Shown one piece after another: positions 1-9,969 of a stretch of 64,000 bases of DNA; the first letter of the stretch is position 1, and each line of letters opens with the position of its first letter. The stretch is from CAZTPJ01 sp964614515 (lineage in GTDB: Bacteria > Planctomycetota > Phycisphaerae > Phycisphaerales > UBA1924): NCBI GenBank assembly GCA_964614515.1, contig CAZTPJ010000009.1, forward strand, positions 1 through 64,000, given 5' to 3'. The notes beneath the pieces are model-generated. The model was not told the DNA's origin and made no database searches. It saw only the letters and a program-made list of their open reading frames with translations. The position numbers were made by a program, and so were the translations under genes.

Positions 1-3000
1 CGGCCACATCGCCATCATAACTGATCGTCAGCCCCGGCTGCGTGTCACGGCCGGTCAGGCTCCCGAGCGAATCGAACGCCCATTCGGAGAGGCGCGGATG
101 CGGCGCGCCCTGGCCGTGCGGCTCGATCTCGGGTGTCGTGGACGTGTTGATGAGTTTTCCGCGCTCGGCGGATGTAAGTCGCCCGAGGCCGTCGTAGGCG
201 TAGAGCCACGACCGCGCGTTATTGACATTGCCCTCTTGCGTCTGTTCCCACGCGCGGCGTCCGGCCGCGTCGTAGGCGTACTGCCGGCGCATCAGCACCG
301 GCTGGCCGCTGAACCCCGCCTGGAACGCGAGATCCTTCACTCGGCCGAAGCCATCGAGCCCCTCGACGCCGGGCTCTTGATCATCGCTATCGAAGTTAAC
401 TTGCAGCGCGTGATTCGCGCCGTCGTAGCCGTGCCGCGCGTTCACCCGGCGCGACGAGCCCATGTACGAATACTCGACAAGACCCACGGGCGACTGCCCG
501 CTGTCGTCGATGATGCGCTTGATACGGCCTATGTGATCGTCGATGCCGTCATCGCCCGACTCCTGGCCGTAGTCGAACACGATCTCCCGCCGGTTCTGCG
601 TGCCGGTGCGAATGGGATAATGCATCCCCGCGATGCGGTTGTAGCTGCGACCGGCGCTCGTGACATAATCCCAGACATACTCGATGCACGGCGATGACCC
701 CGTCACCGGCCCGCCATGCTGCTGGAACTCGGCAAGCAGGTTGCCGACGACGTCGTACTCATAGGTGTTCTCCGCGACGTAGCCCTGCGTGTCGGTCGGG
801 CGCGCGGTGGCGCGAACGAGACGGCCGAGGATGTCGTAGTCGTATTCGACGCGTTCGATGAAGTCGGCCGGCGGGGACGTCGGCGCATCCTCGACATCCG
901 TCGCGATGCGGCGGCCCTGCACATCATATGTGTGCGCGAGCGTGATCCCGCGGGCGTCCGTCCGCGTCGCCATCAGGCCGTCGGCGAAGTAAGTGAAGGT
1001 CAGGTCCGCCTGTGTCTTTGGATCGCCTGTGTCGGGGTCTGGGAAGTGGACAGCGCCGATGTAGCCGTTGTTTCCGCTGACGGCGGTGTACTCATCGTCC
1101 ACGACATCGGCACCATATTCAACCATCGTGATGCTCAAGTTGCCGTTGGCGTTCTCCCACGAGATGCTCTCGGTCACGTCATGCACGGCCGCGATGCGTA
1201 CGAGACGACCCTGTTCATAGCCGTAGAGCGTGCCGCGCTGGTCCATTGGGTCGGTTGCGACGGCATTCTCAACGACGAGTTCCGGCTTGCCAAAGGCGGT
1301 GTAGGTCGTAGTGGTGATGACCCCGTCGGGGTGCATGACGGCCGCGACCTGCCCCCGGTCGTTGTAGATGTATCCCGACACACGAATCTCGAAGTCCGGC
1401 GTCGTCGTGAACACGCCCAAGTCGACCACCATGTAGTACGGATCCTGTTGGAACGGTCCGAAATCCACCGGCGGCTCCTCCGGCCGTTCGATCGCGTTCG
1501 GCGCACCATCGTTCGCGTACATCCCCTGCGAATGCTCCGTCCCCATCTCCGCCGTCGCCAGAAGCCGGCCCTTCACGTCGTACCAGTGCAGCGTCCGCGT
1601 CCAGACCGCGTTGTTGGCGTCGAGGATCTCATCCTCATCATCGCCCGCCAGACGCTCATATGTGATGACCTCGATCGCGTTGCCGTGAGTGTCATACGTC
1701 GTGTCGGTTCGCGTGACCTCGCGCGGTTCCTCCTCGGCGTTCACGGCCACCAGCGCGCTACTCACCTGCCGACCGAGCGCGTCGTACTCGTATCGCTGAA
1801 TGCCGCCCGTCGGCCCCTCGGACCAAGTGGGACGACCGCCGTGGTCATAAAAGCTACGGGTGGAGAGATACGTGTAGCCGCTGCTGTCAGAGACTTTGTA
1901 TTCTCGCACTTCGGCAACATGCCCGCGCGCGTCGTAGATCGTCTCCGTCAGCGACAGGATGTCGCCCGAAGTGAAGGCGCTGAGAATCGCGTTGGCCGTC
2001 GGCACATCCGCCCCCGGTCCAAACGAACTCGCATTGCTAGGATCAACCGTCGATGGAAGCGTGGTTGGTCCGCACACGGCCGTGAACCTCACGCGGTCCA
2101 GGTTGTCGAGATACGTCACCTGCCGCCACAGCACTTGATTGCTATCGACGACGTCTCGATAGGTTCGCACAACTTCGCGCATGCGCCAGTCGTAGCCGAT
2201 CTCTTCGAGCAGTCCCGCTTCCTCGCCGTAGTCATTCTCGCCCGGCTCGGGGTAGTTCTCGCCTTCGTATGAGCGATGCCGATGGCTCCAGATGCCGATG
2301 ACCTTGTCCGCGTCGTGCAGGCCATCGCCGTACGAACGCTTCTCGATCAGGACCATGTTGTCGTCGGACGTTTGCGGATCGGCTGTGCCCCAGTACTCAT
2401 GTAGATCCTTCGTTCCACGATACGTCCACACGACCCGGCCGCGGTCGTCGCGCACTCGCCGCGTGATCGTGCCGTCAGGCGCACGCTCCCGCTCCACGTC
2501 GCCCCATCGGCCATACTGCACGGCCGCATCAAGCGAATCCTCGCCTCCCTCGATGCTCACACCGCTGGGGCGACCGGCGGGGTCGTACATGACTTCCAGT
2601 TCGGCGACTGTCGAGAAGTCCTCATTTCCTTGAGGATCACCGCTGAAGGACTGAACATTCCAAGTCACCGTGGCTGATCGCGCCAGATTCCCAGCGTCAA
2701 AGTCATCCACCTGCCCTGGAGACAACGGAATCCACTCTTCTCCCTGACCTTGCGCGATGTTCTTGAGATCCTTGTATTTCAGAATGCGCTTGTACACCAC
2801 ACCGTTCACGTCTGCGGTGCTGACAGCCGTGAAGTCTATGCGCCCATCGGGATACTTGATCCGGCGTACAATCTCCCACCAGTTCTCGTAGACGGTCTCA
2901 TACGCGAGCGCTTCCGCGAGGCCCGCCACGCGCTCCATTTCGGTCCCCGTTTCCACGATATCGTCGCCATCAGCATCCAAGATCGAGACTGACACACGAC

Positions 3001-6000
3001 CCAGGGAATCGCTCCAAACAACGTCAATGTAGAGTCGATAGAAGTCCTGAGGATCGCTCCAATCTGGGTCAGAGGATTCGGAAAGCCCGTGGGCCCGCAC
3101 CGTCGCCCGCACCTTATGCGGCGCAGGCAGTGTCTCTGGTTCGTGATACTCCGTCCGTTCGACCGCGAACAACAAATCGGACTCCGGCGAGACGGCCGCC
3201 GCCGGGCGTACGGTGACCTCCGCCACGACCTTCTTCGTTTCATCTCCCGGCGGAGCGCGCTGAGGATCTCCGACGGGCCAATCGACGTCCTCCAGTTCGT
3301 AGTGTCGTCGAACGACTGTGTACCCAACGTCAAACAACTGACTTGACAACCCTGGACTCGTGTAGTCAAAGGGCGTGCTTCGGGGTGAAGTGAAGTCGAT
3401 CGCATGCGTCACAAGATCAGGACGATCCGCATCACGAATGAACTGCCGGATCCAATGAATCGGCCGCCCTGGGTCATTGCCAGACTGCACGCCGATGGCT
3501 CCGATCTCCGTCGTCGTGTCATCCTGGTACTCGAACGCGAGAACCAGCCCATTCTCAAGTGAAGGGGATGGCGTGGTATTCGCCGGATGGTTTGTTGGAT
3601 TCCCCCAGCCCTTGGTGCAGTGGCGGACAAGGCGGCCCTTCTCATCGTATTCATGCTGTTCCCATAAGCCGCTGGCCATCGTCAATGTCGGACTTTCCCC
3701 ATTGATCGTCCATGTCCGATCGCTGAGAACATGGCCGCGCGGGTTGATCTCGACGACCCGGCGCGAGAGGGGCCGGTCGCGCTGCGTCCACGATTGTCCA
3801 TTTCCATCAAACAGCGCGTCAAGGTATGCATTGTTCGCGTTGGTCACTTGGCAATCGTTGAGCGTCTTATATTCGTCAAGGACGACCACCCACATACGTT
3901 CGGAAATGTCATATTGGATCGGCTCGTTCATCGCCACGATATCAATCGGATATGGATCGTGATACATCCACCGCAGGGGCCCGAGATCAAGCAAGCAACC
4001 TGCGAACTTTGGAAGCGGCATGACGCCGGATTGCGGAATGCACTCGGACCTGATCGTGCTCGCGGGCATTCGAAGGAAGCGATACATTTTGTACACGCTT
4101 TCTTCCGTTCCGCTCTGGCGTCGGTCGGCGCAGACGAACACGCCGTCATGGAGACACACGAGCCATTCGTTGTTTTTATTGAACGTCGTGAACTCCGTCA
4201 CCATTTCCAGCGCATGATCGGACTGTCGGAACCCGTCGAGATGGCCATAGCTCCCGATGCTTCCAATGTACTCCTCCCCCCAGTGGCCGAAGTGAAGGTC
4301 AGCAATCGCCACCAGCGTCGCGCTGTTCGCCGGATCCGGCAACGTGGGAACCGGCACGTCCTGGTCGCGCCGCGTGACCAGAAGAATGTTGGGCCAGTCC
4401 GCGAGAGCCTCGAAGTTGGACGCTCGCTCAAACCCCTTGCGAATCGTTTCGATCGTGTCATTCGAGTACACGGAATCGAGTCGAGTCTTGTCCATGGCGC
4501 CGCCGAAGCCAGGTGTGAGTTCGCGCCGGAAGTATCGATACATCGTGTGCCGATCCTGCTGCGTCCATGAACCCCCGACCTCCGGCTCATGCTCCACGTT
4601 CGGATCGCTCCATTCCTCCTCTTTCCCAGCGCGCGTTGTCGCCGTGACCTTGAGCAGTCGCGGCGATTCGGATACGCGAAAGGTCATGCCGCCGTGCGTG
4701 AACCAATCATGCTCGGTGTCCGCGAAGATCTCTGATTCGTCCGAGTACAGGTATCGAACACGAACATGCCAATTGTGCGGCAAAGCAACATGCTCGAATG
4801 AGTCCATCACCTCTTCCATATGTGTGATGGCGTCGCGAACATGATCCGCGTCCGAGGATAAAAACGGCACTTGTTGATGCATCGACTCGATATACTGGGA
4901 GAACTCATGTTCGAAGGCCGTATACTCAATCGTCAGGCAGTCATCCATAATCTCCCCTTCGACATCCCCCTTGTACACGAGAACTTCATGGACGGCCTGC
5001 TGCCTGTGGTAGTTGTACCCGCCGTGGTCCGGAGAGTGCGGAAACTGCCCCAATTCACCAGGCCCGATGGATGGACTGTCCGTCTGGCGAAACGAACGAT
5101 GCACGAACAGGAGCGTCCACGCCACTTCGCCCGGCTCTTCGGCCGTGCAACCGTGCCTCAACCTGATCCAACGGATCTGGCCCTTCTGGTTGCAGTTTTG
5201 ACAGCATCGCGTGCATCCATCCCCGGGAGGATTGGCCTGTCGATCGCAATTATGGGTATCAAAGTCGCAATACGCGATCTCGATTCGATGACCTTCGCGA
5301 TCATCAATCTGACGAAGCAACGCGAGATAGGGAATGCCTGGAGCATGATTGCTTGAGAAATAAGTCAGCTGCGGAGGGGACGATTGCTCGTGGTTAGGGC
5401 TCAGATGCCCGGAGTGTTGTCCATCGGCGGACGGTGCCACATCCTGATCGCGCAAGGCTTCGAAGGTGTAACGCAGGTTGCCTCGACTCAGCGTCGCGTA
5501 GTACCACTGCGGCGGACCAAGTGTACTGCTCCACTGCCCACCCGTCCAAATGCTGTCGTGAGCCAATTTCGCATCACACCAGAGCGGAGCGGGATACTCC
5601 CCGGTTCCTCCTTGACCGCTGTCCTGTGTGAATGGAATCGCCCGGTGCGCATCTGGCATGAAATAGCATCGCCGCCTCCAGTGAGGACGATCCATCCGCC
5701 AGAACTCGCTGTCGACGAGAAACAACGGATTGCAGCCGAGCATCCAGCCCTGGCCGTTCCAGTCCCAGAACAGGGATGCGGCGGCTGAATCGTCCGCCAT
5801 ATTATTCGGTGTGAAACAACCTGCCCAATGCTCGCCATGCCCGGGCGTCTCCGCGTACGTTCGAACATGCCGATACACCGCCGTCCCAAAGGGCAATTCG
5901 AAGTCAACCTCCGTCAGCAGCGGCGAACCTGTGATCATGTCCACGGCGCCAGCCACAGTCGGCCGTGTCGGCAGGAACGATCCAGCCTGTCGGTACGCCG

Positions 6001-6616
6001 CGAGCATCTCACCGCTGACCAGCGGCAGCGTCCCGGCGATGGGGTCATGCGTAACCGGTGGATAATCGCCCTGAGGCGGCCCCATGATCAGCGCGTGGTT
6101 GAGTGGAAAACCTGTGAAAACGCTGGTCGGATTGTCGCACAGTCCGGCCGTGTACCAGCACGCCGACGGCCACCCGCCCTCCCATGGCGATGGCGGACTA
6201 TTGCAATTGTCGCCCTCGACCAGGTACGGAGGAGTGAACGGCACAGTCAGGCACTCTGGCGGCTGGCCACCAGCCATTTCAACAAGCAAGCCACCGGTAG
6301 CGATCAGCGCTGACAGCGGCACGACGGCGATCCGAGGCCATCTGCATCGTCCCAACAGCCCGAACAACCACGCAGACTTGCCCATATCCTGCGAAGCAGA
6401 TCCGAGCGAGCAGATCGAAGCGTTGATCCCCCGCGTCCTCGCCCGTGCGGTTGCGCACGATCGGCGCAGGCGATGACCACCCGCAAAACTCGTGGATTCA
6501 TCCTCATTCTCGAGTGTGCCTTGCCGGGTGGTCGCCTTGACGCCTCCATTCCCGTCCACCACCTCACGGCCAAGGCTTCGCGCCAACGCGCCGTACTTCA
6601 CGATCTGGTCGAGCAT
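1..6616 (-). CDS. RHS/YD-repeat protein, giant, 3' end beyond window
   Basis: The minus frame stays open from the window edge back to a stop at 6736-6734, giving at least 2,200 residues. Many YD-type repeats are legible, such as YEYDALGRQV, YEYDVVGNLLAEF and YAYDGLGRLTSAERG near the left edge. The N-terminal part has an RHS-like opening (TEVDFELPFGTAVYRHVRTY). RHS proteins form a beta-barrel cage that often carries a C-terminal toxin; that end is not visible here. Start: ATG 6616 has GGGAG seven bases upstream. ATG 6385 is an alternative that would place a hydrophobic, signal-like stretch (AVVPLSALIATGGLLVEMAG) near the N-terminus; ATG 6646 is also possible. Part of this gene is duplicated near 34.2 kb. 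Confidence 0.85.
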   Translation of the reverse strand, partial: MLDQIVKYGALARSLGREVVDGNGGVKATTRQGTLENEDESTSFAGGHRLRRSCATARARTRGINASICSLGSASQDMGKSAWLFGLLGRCRWPRIAVVPLSALIATGGLLVEMAGGQPPECLTVPFTPPYLVEGDNCNSPPSPWEGGWPSACWYTAGLCDNPTSVFTGFPLNHALIMGPPQGDYPPVTHDPIAGTLPLVSGEMLAAYRQAGSFLPTRPTVAGAVDMITGSPLLTEVDFELPFGTAVYRHVRTYAETPGHGEHWAGCFTPNNMADDSAAASLFWDWNGQGWMLGCNPLFLVDSEFWRMDRPHWRRRCYFMPDAHRAIPFTQDSGQGGTGEYPAPLWCDAKLAHDSIWTGGQWSSTLGPPQWYYATLSRGNLRYTFEALRDQDVAPSADGQHSGHLSPNHEQSSPPQLTYFSSNHAPGIPYLALLRQIDDREGHRIEIAYCDFDTHNCDRQANPPGDGCTRCCQNCNQKGQIRWIRLRHGCTAEEPGEVAWTLLFVHRSFRQTDSPSIGPGELGQFPHSPDHGGYNYHRQQAVHEVLVYKGDVEGEIMDDCLTIEYTAFEHEFSQYIESMHQQVPFLSSDADHVRDAITHMEEVMDSFEHVALPHNWHVRVRYLYSDESEIFADTEHDWFTHGGMTFRVSESPRLLKVTATTRAGKEEEWSDPNVEHEPEVGGSWTQQDRHTMYRYFRRELTPGFGGAMDKTRLDSVYSNDTIETIRKGFERASNFEALADWPNILLVTRRDQDVPVPTLPDPANSATLVAIADLHFGHWGEEYIGSIGSYGHLDGFRQSDHALEMVTEFTTFNKNNEWLVCLHDGVFVCADRRQSGTEESVYKMYRFLRMPASTIRSECIPQSGVMPLPKFAGCLLDLGPLRWMYHDPYPIDIVAMNEPIQYDISERMWVVVLDEYKTLNDCQVTNANNAYLDALFDGNGQSWTQRDRPLSRRVVEINPRGHVLSDRTWTINGESPTLTMASGLWEQHEYDEKGRLVRHCTKGWGNPTNHPANTTPSPSLENGLVLAFEYQDDTTTEIGAIGVQSGNDPGRPIHWIRQFIRDADRPDLVTHAIDFTSPRSTPFDYTSPGLSSQLFDVGYTVVRRHYELEDVDWPVGDPQRAPPGDETKKVVAEVTVRPAAAVSPESDLLFAVERTEYHEPETLPAPHKVRATVRAHGLSESSDPDWSDPQDFYRLYIDVVWSDSLGRVSVSILDADGDDIVETGTEMERVAGLAEALAYETVYENWWEIVRRIKYPDGRIDFTAVSTADVNGVVYKRILKYKDLKNIAQGQGEEWIPLSPGQVDDFDAGNLARSATVTWNVQSFSGDPQGNEDFSTVAELEVMYDPAGRPSGVSIEGGEDSLDAAVQYGRWGDVERERAPDGTITRRVRDDRGRVVWTYRGTKDLHEYWGTADPQTSDDNMVLIEKRSYGDGLHDADKVIGIWSHRHRSYEGENYPEPGENDYGEEAGLLEEIGYDWRMREVVRTYRDVVDSNQVLWRQVTYLDNLDRVRFTAVCGPTTLPSTVDPSNASSFGPGADVPTANAILSAFTSGDILSLTETIYDARGHVAEVREYKVSDSSGYTYLSTRSFYDHGGRPTWSEGPTGGIQRYEYDALGRQVSSALVAVNAEEEPREVTRTDTTYDTHGNAIEVITYERLAGDDEDEILDANNAVWTRTLHWYDVKGRLLATAEMGTEHSQGMYANDGAPNAIERPEEPPVDFGPFQQDPYYMVVDLGVFTTTPDFEIRVSGYIYNDRGQVAAVMHPDGVITTTTYTAFGKPELVVENAVATDPMDQRGTLYGYEQGRLVRIAAVHDVTESISWENANGNLSITMVEYGADVVDDEYTAVSGNNGYIGAVHFPDPDTGDPKTQADLTFTYFADGLMATRTDARGITLAHTYDVQGRRIATDVEDAPTSPPADFIERVEYDYDILGRLVRATARPTDTQGYVAENTYEYDVVGNLLAEFQQHGGPVTGSSPCIEYVWDYVTSAGRSYNRIAGMHYPIRTGTQNRREIVFDYGQESGDDGIDDHIGRIKRIIDDSGQSPVGLVEYSYMGSSRRVNARHGYDGANHALQVNFDSDDQEPGVEGLDGFGRVKDLAFQAGFSGQPVLMRRQYAYDAAGRRAWEQTQEGNVNNARSWLYAYDGLGRLTSAERGKLINTSTTPEIEPHGQGAPHPRLSEWAFDSLGSLTGRDTQPGLTISYDGDVA

Positions 6617-7282
6617 TGCAAGGCTCCCGGATAATGCTTGTCCCATTTCACTCAGGCTTGCTGATCCAGCCACAGATGCACGGATCTCTCGATCGACACC
6701 GTGCGGCACGCACACATGCCGCACGGAATGCGTTCATTCATACGTCACCCGCCGGGCGACGATGTCATCTCGTGATGTTCAGCAAGCCTGGCGTCGCGGC
6801 AAGGCCTGCATCTCCTGAAGCACCGCAGTATGACATGACGGGAAGCGTCTGTCAAGCACGATCAGGGCGTGAACGCAAGATTTTTTTCCGGCCAAACAGG
6901 CTAGTTACACAAGTCATTACATGTTAATGATTTGCATTTGTCGGCGGAGGCGCAAGCCCCGGCAGACGTTGCACAGTGAACTGTCCACGCCACATTCACG
7001 GTTCAGTGAACACAAGTTGAGCCACTCTGTGGACTCGCTCGCGCCCGCTCCATTGCAAACTGGAACGGCTGGGCACGTTCTCATCCGCTCAGGCAATCTG
7101 CCGATCAGCCTGCCGCGCGATAAGTCCTTGTCATATCAGTACTTTACAGCATTCACGCCCCCACCAGTGAGCGATACTCGCGGAATTTGAGTACTGCCGT
7201 GCTGGCGAGCCAACCCGTTCCGCCCCCTGTTTGGGGCGATCGACACCCCCTTGTGTACAGCCGCCCACCTGTCTCAACCGAC
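6617..7282. other. Intergenic region, divergent RHS / gspD
   Basis: No convincing gene is seen in these roughly 670 bases. The stretch around 6880-6940 is markedly AT-richer than its surroundings (a T7 run, then TTACATGTTAATGATTTGC) and may hold the RHS promoter. I see no clear hairpin terminator or RNA gene. Confidence 0.5.
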
Positions 7283-7313
7283 TTGACATCGACCCGGAGG
7301 TTTGCGGTACACT
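7283..7313 (+). promoter_or_regulatory. Candidate sigma70-type promoter of the gspD operon
   Basis: TTGACA at 7283-7288 and TACACT at 7308-7313 are separated by 19 bases, about 40 bases before the gspD start. The -35 is a perfect consensus, but the spacer is long. Confidence 0.4.
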
Positions 7314-7353
7314 GTCGGAAGGTTCGGATTGATCCGTTGGACGGTTTGCAACC

Positions 7354-9969
7354 ATGATGCCGATCTCACTTTACAACATAGCGATGCGGCTCTGGGTGAA
7401 GCTGATTCACGCTCAGCGGTCTGTTCTGAATCGCACACTGCCACGGCCGCACTCGCGCAGAGGGCTTCGCGCTGTTTCGACGGCGCTGCTGGCGATCGTC
7501 GCGACCCTGACGATGCCCGTGGCTGCGATCGCGCAACGTGAGCCGGAAAGCCTCCTCTCCGGCCAGATGGAGTTGGCTCGCCTGGTGGATGTGGCGGCGG
7601 CGCGGTTGCGGGTGAACGTGCAATATGACGCGACGGTGTTGAAAGGGACGGCGACGTTGCGGATGGAGGGGGGGGTCACGGATGAGGAGTTGTGGCTGCT
7701 GGTGAATCGGGTGTTGTTTGAGCGGGGGTTTACAACCGTGCTGACCGGCGGCGTGGCGAGCGCCGGGGGAGCAGCAACTGGTGCGGCAGGTGGGGTAGTG
7801 GGCGCGGCTGGTGCGGCGGCGCGGGAGCCTGGTGCGGTAGCGGATGGGGCTGGTGCGGCGGCGGAAGCGAATGGAGCAAGAGCGGCTCCAGACGGAGCGC
7901 CAGCGGAGGGGAACGACGCCGTGTTGGCAATGCCGCCGGAAGAGGAACTGGCCGCCGCGCGGCGAGAACCGGCCAGACCTTCGTTCAGCGTTGTCAAGTT
8001 AAGTGATGCGGCCGGGCTTGCGCCGGTGATTGATCTATCGCGCGTGGACGGTGCGCAACGGTCTGGCGAGCCGCCCGGCGGTGGTCGGGGCGATGTTGCA
8101 TCCGGCGCGCTGGTCCTGCCTTCATACGGCTGGCCGCACGCGGGGTATCACGCGGTGCTGGCTCCGGTTGCGCATCGACCGGCGAAGGACCTGGTCGAGC
8201 CGCTCGGCAGGATCGTGACCAGGCCCAGCGGCGCGGTGTCGGTGATGAGCGATGGGATGCTGCTGATCGCGGATATTACACCTCGCATCGAACAGGCGCT
8301 GGCGTTGCTGCATCGACTCGATTCCGCCGAGGCGCACGCCGTGGTGGAGGAATCAAGGCTGCACCATGTATCCGGAACGCAGATGGTCGCGCTCGTGGCG
8401 CAGGTGATGGCCAAGCGGGACCTGGCCGGTGGTGAGAAGGTTGCGGGCGATGTGATCGCGGGCGTGGATGGCCGATCGGTGCTGATTGTGGCGCCGCGCG
8501 GGCGCATCGCATGGTGGCGGGAACTTCTATCGAGCCTGGACAAGCGCGAGGGCGTGACGATGTTGACGTACGCGCCGCGGCACTTCCCCGCGCGGGATGT
8601 GGCGAAATTGATCGAGGAATCCGCTCGCGATCCCGGTGATGATCGGTGGCGGCTGGTGATCGACGATTTTACGGGTACGCTCGTGCTGACGACGACCCCG
8701 GCGGCACACGAGACCGTCCGGGGGCTGCTCGAGCGACTGGATGCCGCTCCCTCGGCCGCGCGAAAGCCGGTGCGTTCATATATCATCCGCAATCGCAGCG
8801 TGCGGGATGTGCGCGACATCCTCGAACAACTGATCAATGCCGGGATGCTCGATGTGACGTCCGATGTCGGCGAGGGCGACAGCGCAATCGACGGTTCCTT
8901 CCATGATGAATCGCAGCCGCGGAGTTCAGCCAATGCGTCCCCTTCACCTCCGGGCACGGTCGCGGCTCCGCGATCACGGCTGGATCGGCCAGCACCGGAG
9001 TCGGCGCCTGGCCGTGCGCGGCCGCTGTACGGCGCGGACGCCCCCTTGATCATCACCGCCGACGAGGGGACCAACACGCTGATCATCGCCGGTGAATCGC
9101 GGCTGCTGGCGCAGATCGAGGCGCTGCTGCCCTCGCTCGATGTGCGTCAGCCGCAGGTGATGCTCGAAGTGCTCATGGTCACGCTCAGCGAAAGCGACAC
9201 GCTCAGCCTCGGCGTGGAACTCGAGCAGTTGCAAGTCAGCGGAAGCGTGCGAATGAGATTCGCCTCGTTGTTCGGCCTCTCGACGCGCGGCGAGGATGGC
9301 GACGTCGGTGTCCCGGCGGGCGCGACGGGGCTGACGGGGATCGTGCTGAGTCCCGGCGACTTCTCGATCGTCCTTCGCGCGCTGGAGAACATCACCAGCG
9401 GCCGTTCGCTGAGCATGCCCAAACTGCTCGTGGGCAACAACGAACGGGCCTCGTTGGATTCGGTCGTGCAGCAGCCGTTCGCCAGCGTCAACGCGGGCAA
9501 CACCGTCTCGACGACATCGTTCGGCGGGACGCAGGATGCGGGCACGGTGGTGGCCATCCGCCCGCGCATCGCCGAAGGTGATCATCTCGTCCTCGAGTAC
9601 TCCGTCTCGCTCAGTTCGTTCGTCGGCGCATCGTCAAGCCCGACGCTTCCGCCGCCACGGCAGCAGAACCGCGTGCAGAGCGTGGCGACCGTGCCCGATG
9701 GGCACACGGTGGTCGTCGGCGGGATCGAACTCGATCGTCGTTCGCGTTCGACGACGCAGGTGCCCCTGCTCGGGCGCGTGCCGATCATCGGCGAGGCGTT
9801 CAAGAGCCGCAGCCTCGGGACCGACTCCTCGCGGTTCTTCGTGTTCATCCGCGCCAACGTGCTGCGGCATCGCGACTTCGAGGATCTCAAGTACATCTCG
9901 GCGCAGGATGTCGCCCGCGCGGGCGTCGATGATGGATGGCCAGACACCGAGCCGAGGATCATCCGATGA
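7354..9969 (+). CDS. gspD: Type II secretion system secretin GspD-like
   Basis: This 871-residue protein has an N-terminal signal sequence (hydrophobic core ALLAIVATLTMPVAAIAQ) and a C-terminal secretin domain with the typical VPLLGRVPIIGEAFK motif near residue 810. It would form the outer-membrane channel of a type II secretion or type IV pilus-like machine. Between them lie N-domain-like modules (e.g. IITADEGTNTLIIAG). Unusual features are an Ala/Gly-rich low-complexity stretch at about residues 130-185, coded by repeated GCTGGTGCGGC-like units, and a Pro/Ser/Arg-rich insert near 520-550. It is the first gene of an operon and overlaps gspE by an ATGA. A second ATG 30 bases downstream is an alternative start. 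Confidence 0.9.
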   Translation: MMPISLYNIAMRLWVKLIHAQRSVLNRTLPRPHSRRGLRAVSTALLAIVATLTMPVAAIAQREPESLLSGQMELARLVDVAAARLRVNVQYDATVLKGTATLRMEGGVTDEELWLLVNRVLFERGFTTVLTGGVASAGGAATGAAGGVVGAAGAAAREPGAVADGAGAAAEANGARAAPDGAPAEGNDAVLAMPPEEELAAARREPARPSFSVVKLSDAAGLAPVIDLSRVDGAQRSGEPPGGGRGDVASGALVLPSYGWPHAGYHAVLAPVAHRPAKDLVEPLGRIVTRPSGAVSVMSDGMLLIADITPRIEQALALLHRLDSAEAHAVVEESRLHHVSGTQMVALVAQVMAKRDLAGGEKVAGDVIAGVDGRSVLIVAPRGRIAWWRELLSSLDKREGVTMLTYAPRHFPARDVAKLIEESARDPGDDRWRLVIDDFTGTLVLTTTPAAHETVRGLLERLDAAPSAARKPVRSYIIRNRSVRDVRDILEQLINAGMLDVTSDVGEGDSAIDGSFHDESQPRSSANASPSPPGTVAAPRSRLDRPAPESAPGRARPLYGADAPLIITADEGTNTLIIAGESRLLAQIEALLPSLDVRQPQVMLEVLMVTLSESDTLSLGVELEQLQVSGSVRMRFASLFGLSTRGEDGDVGVPAGATGLTGIVLSPGDFSIVLRALENITSGRSLSMPKLLVGNNERASLDSVVQQPFASVNAGNTVSTTSFGGTQDAGTVVAIRPRIAEGDHLVLEYSVSLSSFVGASSSPTLPPPRQQNRVQSVATVPDGHTVVVGGIELDRRSRSTTQVPLLGRVPIIGEAFKSRSLGTDSSRFFVFIRANVLRHRDFEDLKYISAQDVARAGVDDGWPDTEPRIIR

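Noticed and set aside
716..2272. Long plus-strand open frame (518 codons) opposite the RHS gene
   Set aside because: Antisense shadow: the minus frame shows clear YD repeats over the same bases, while the plus reading is Arg/Val/His-rich without domains.
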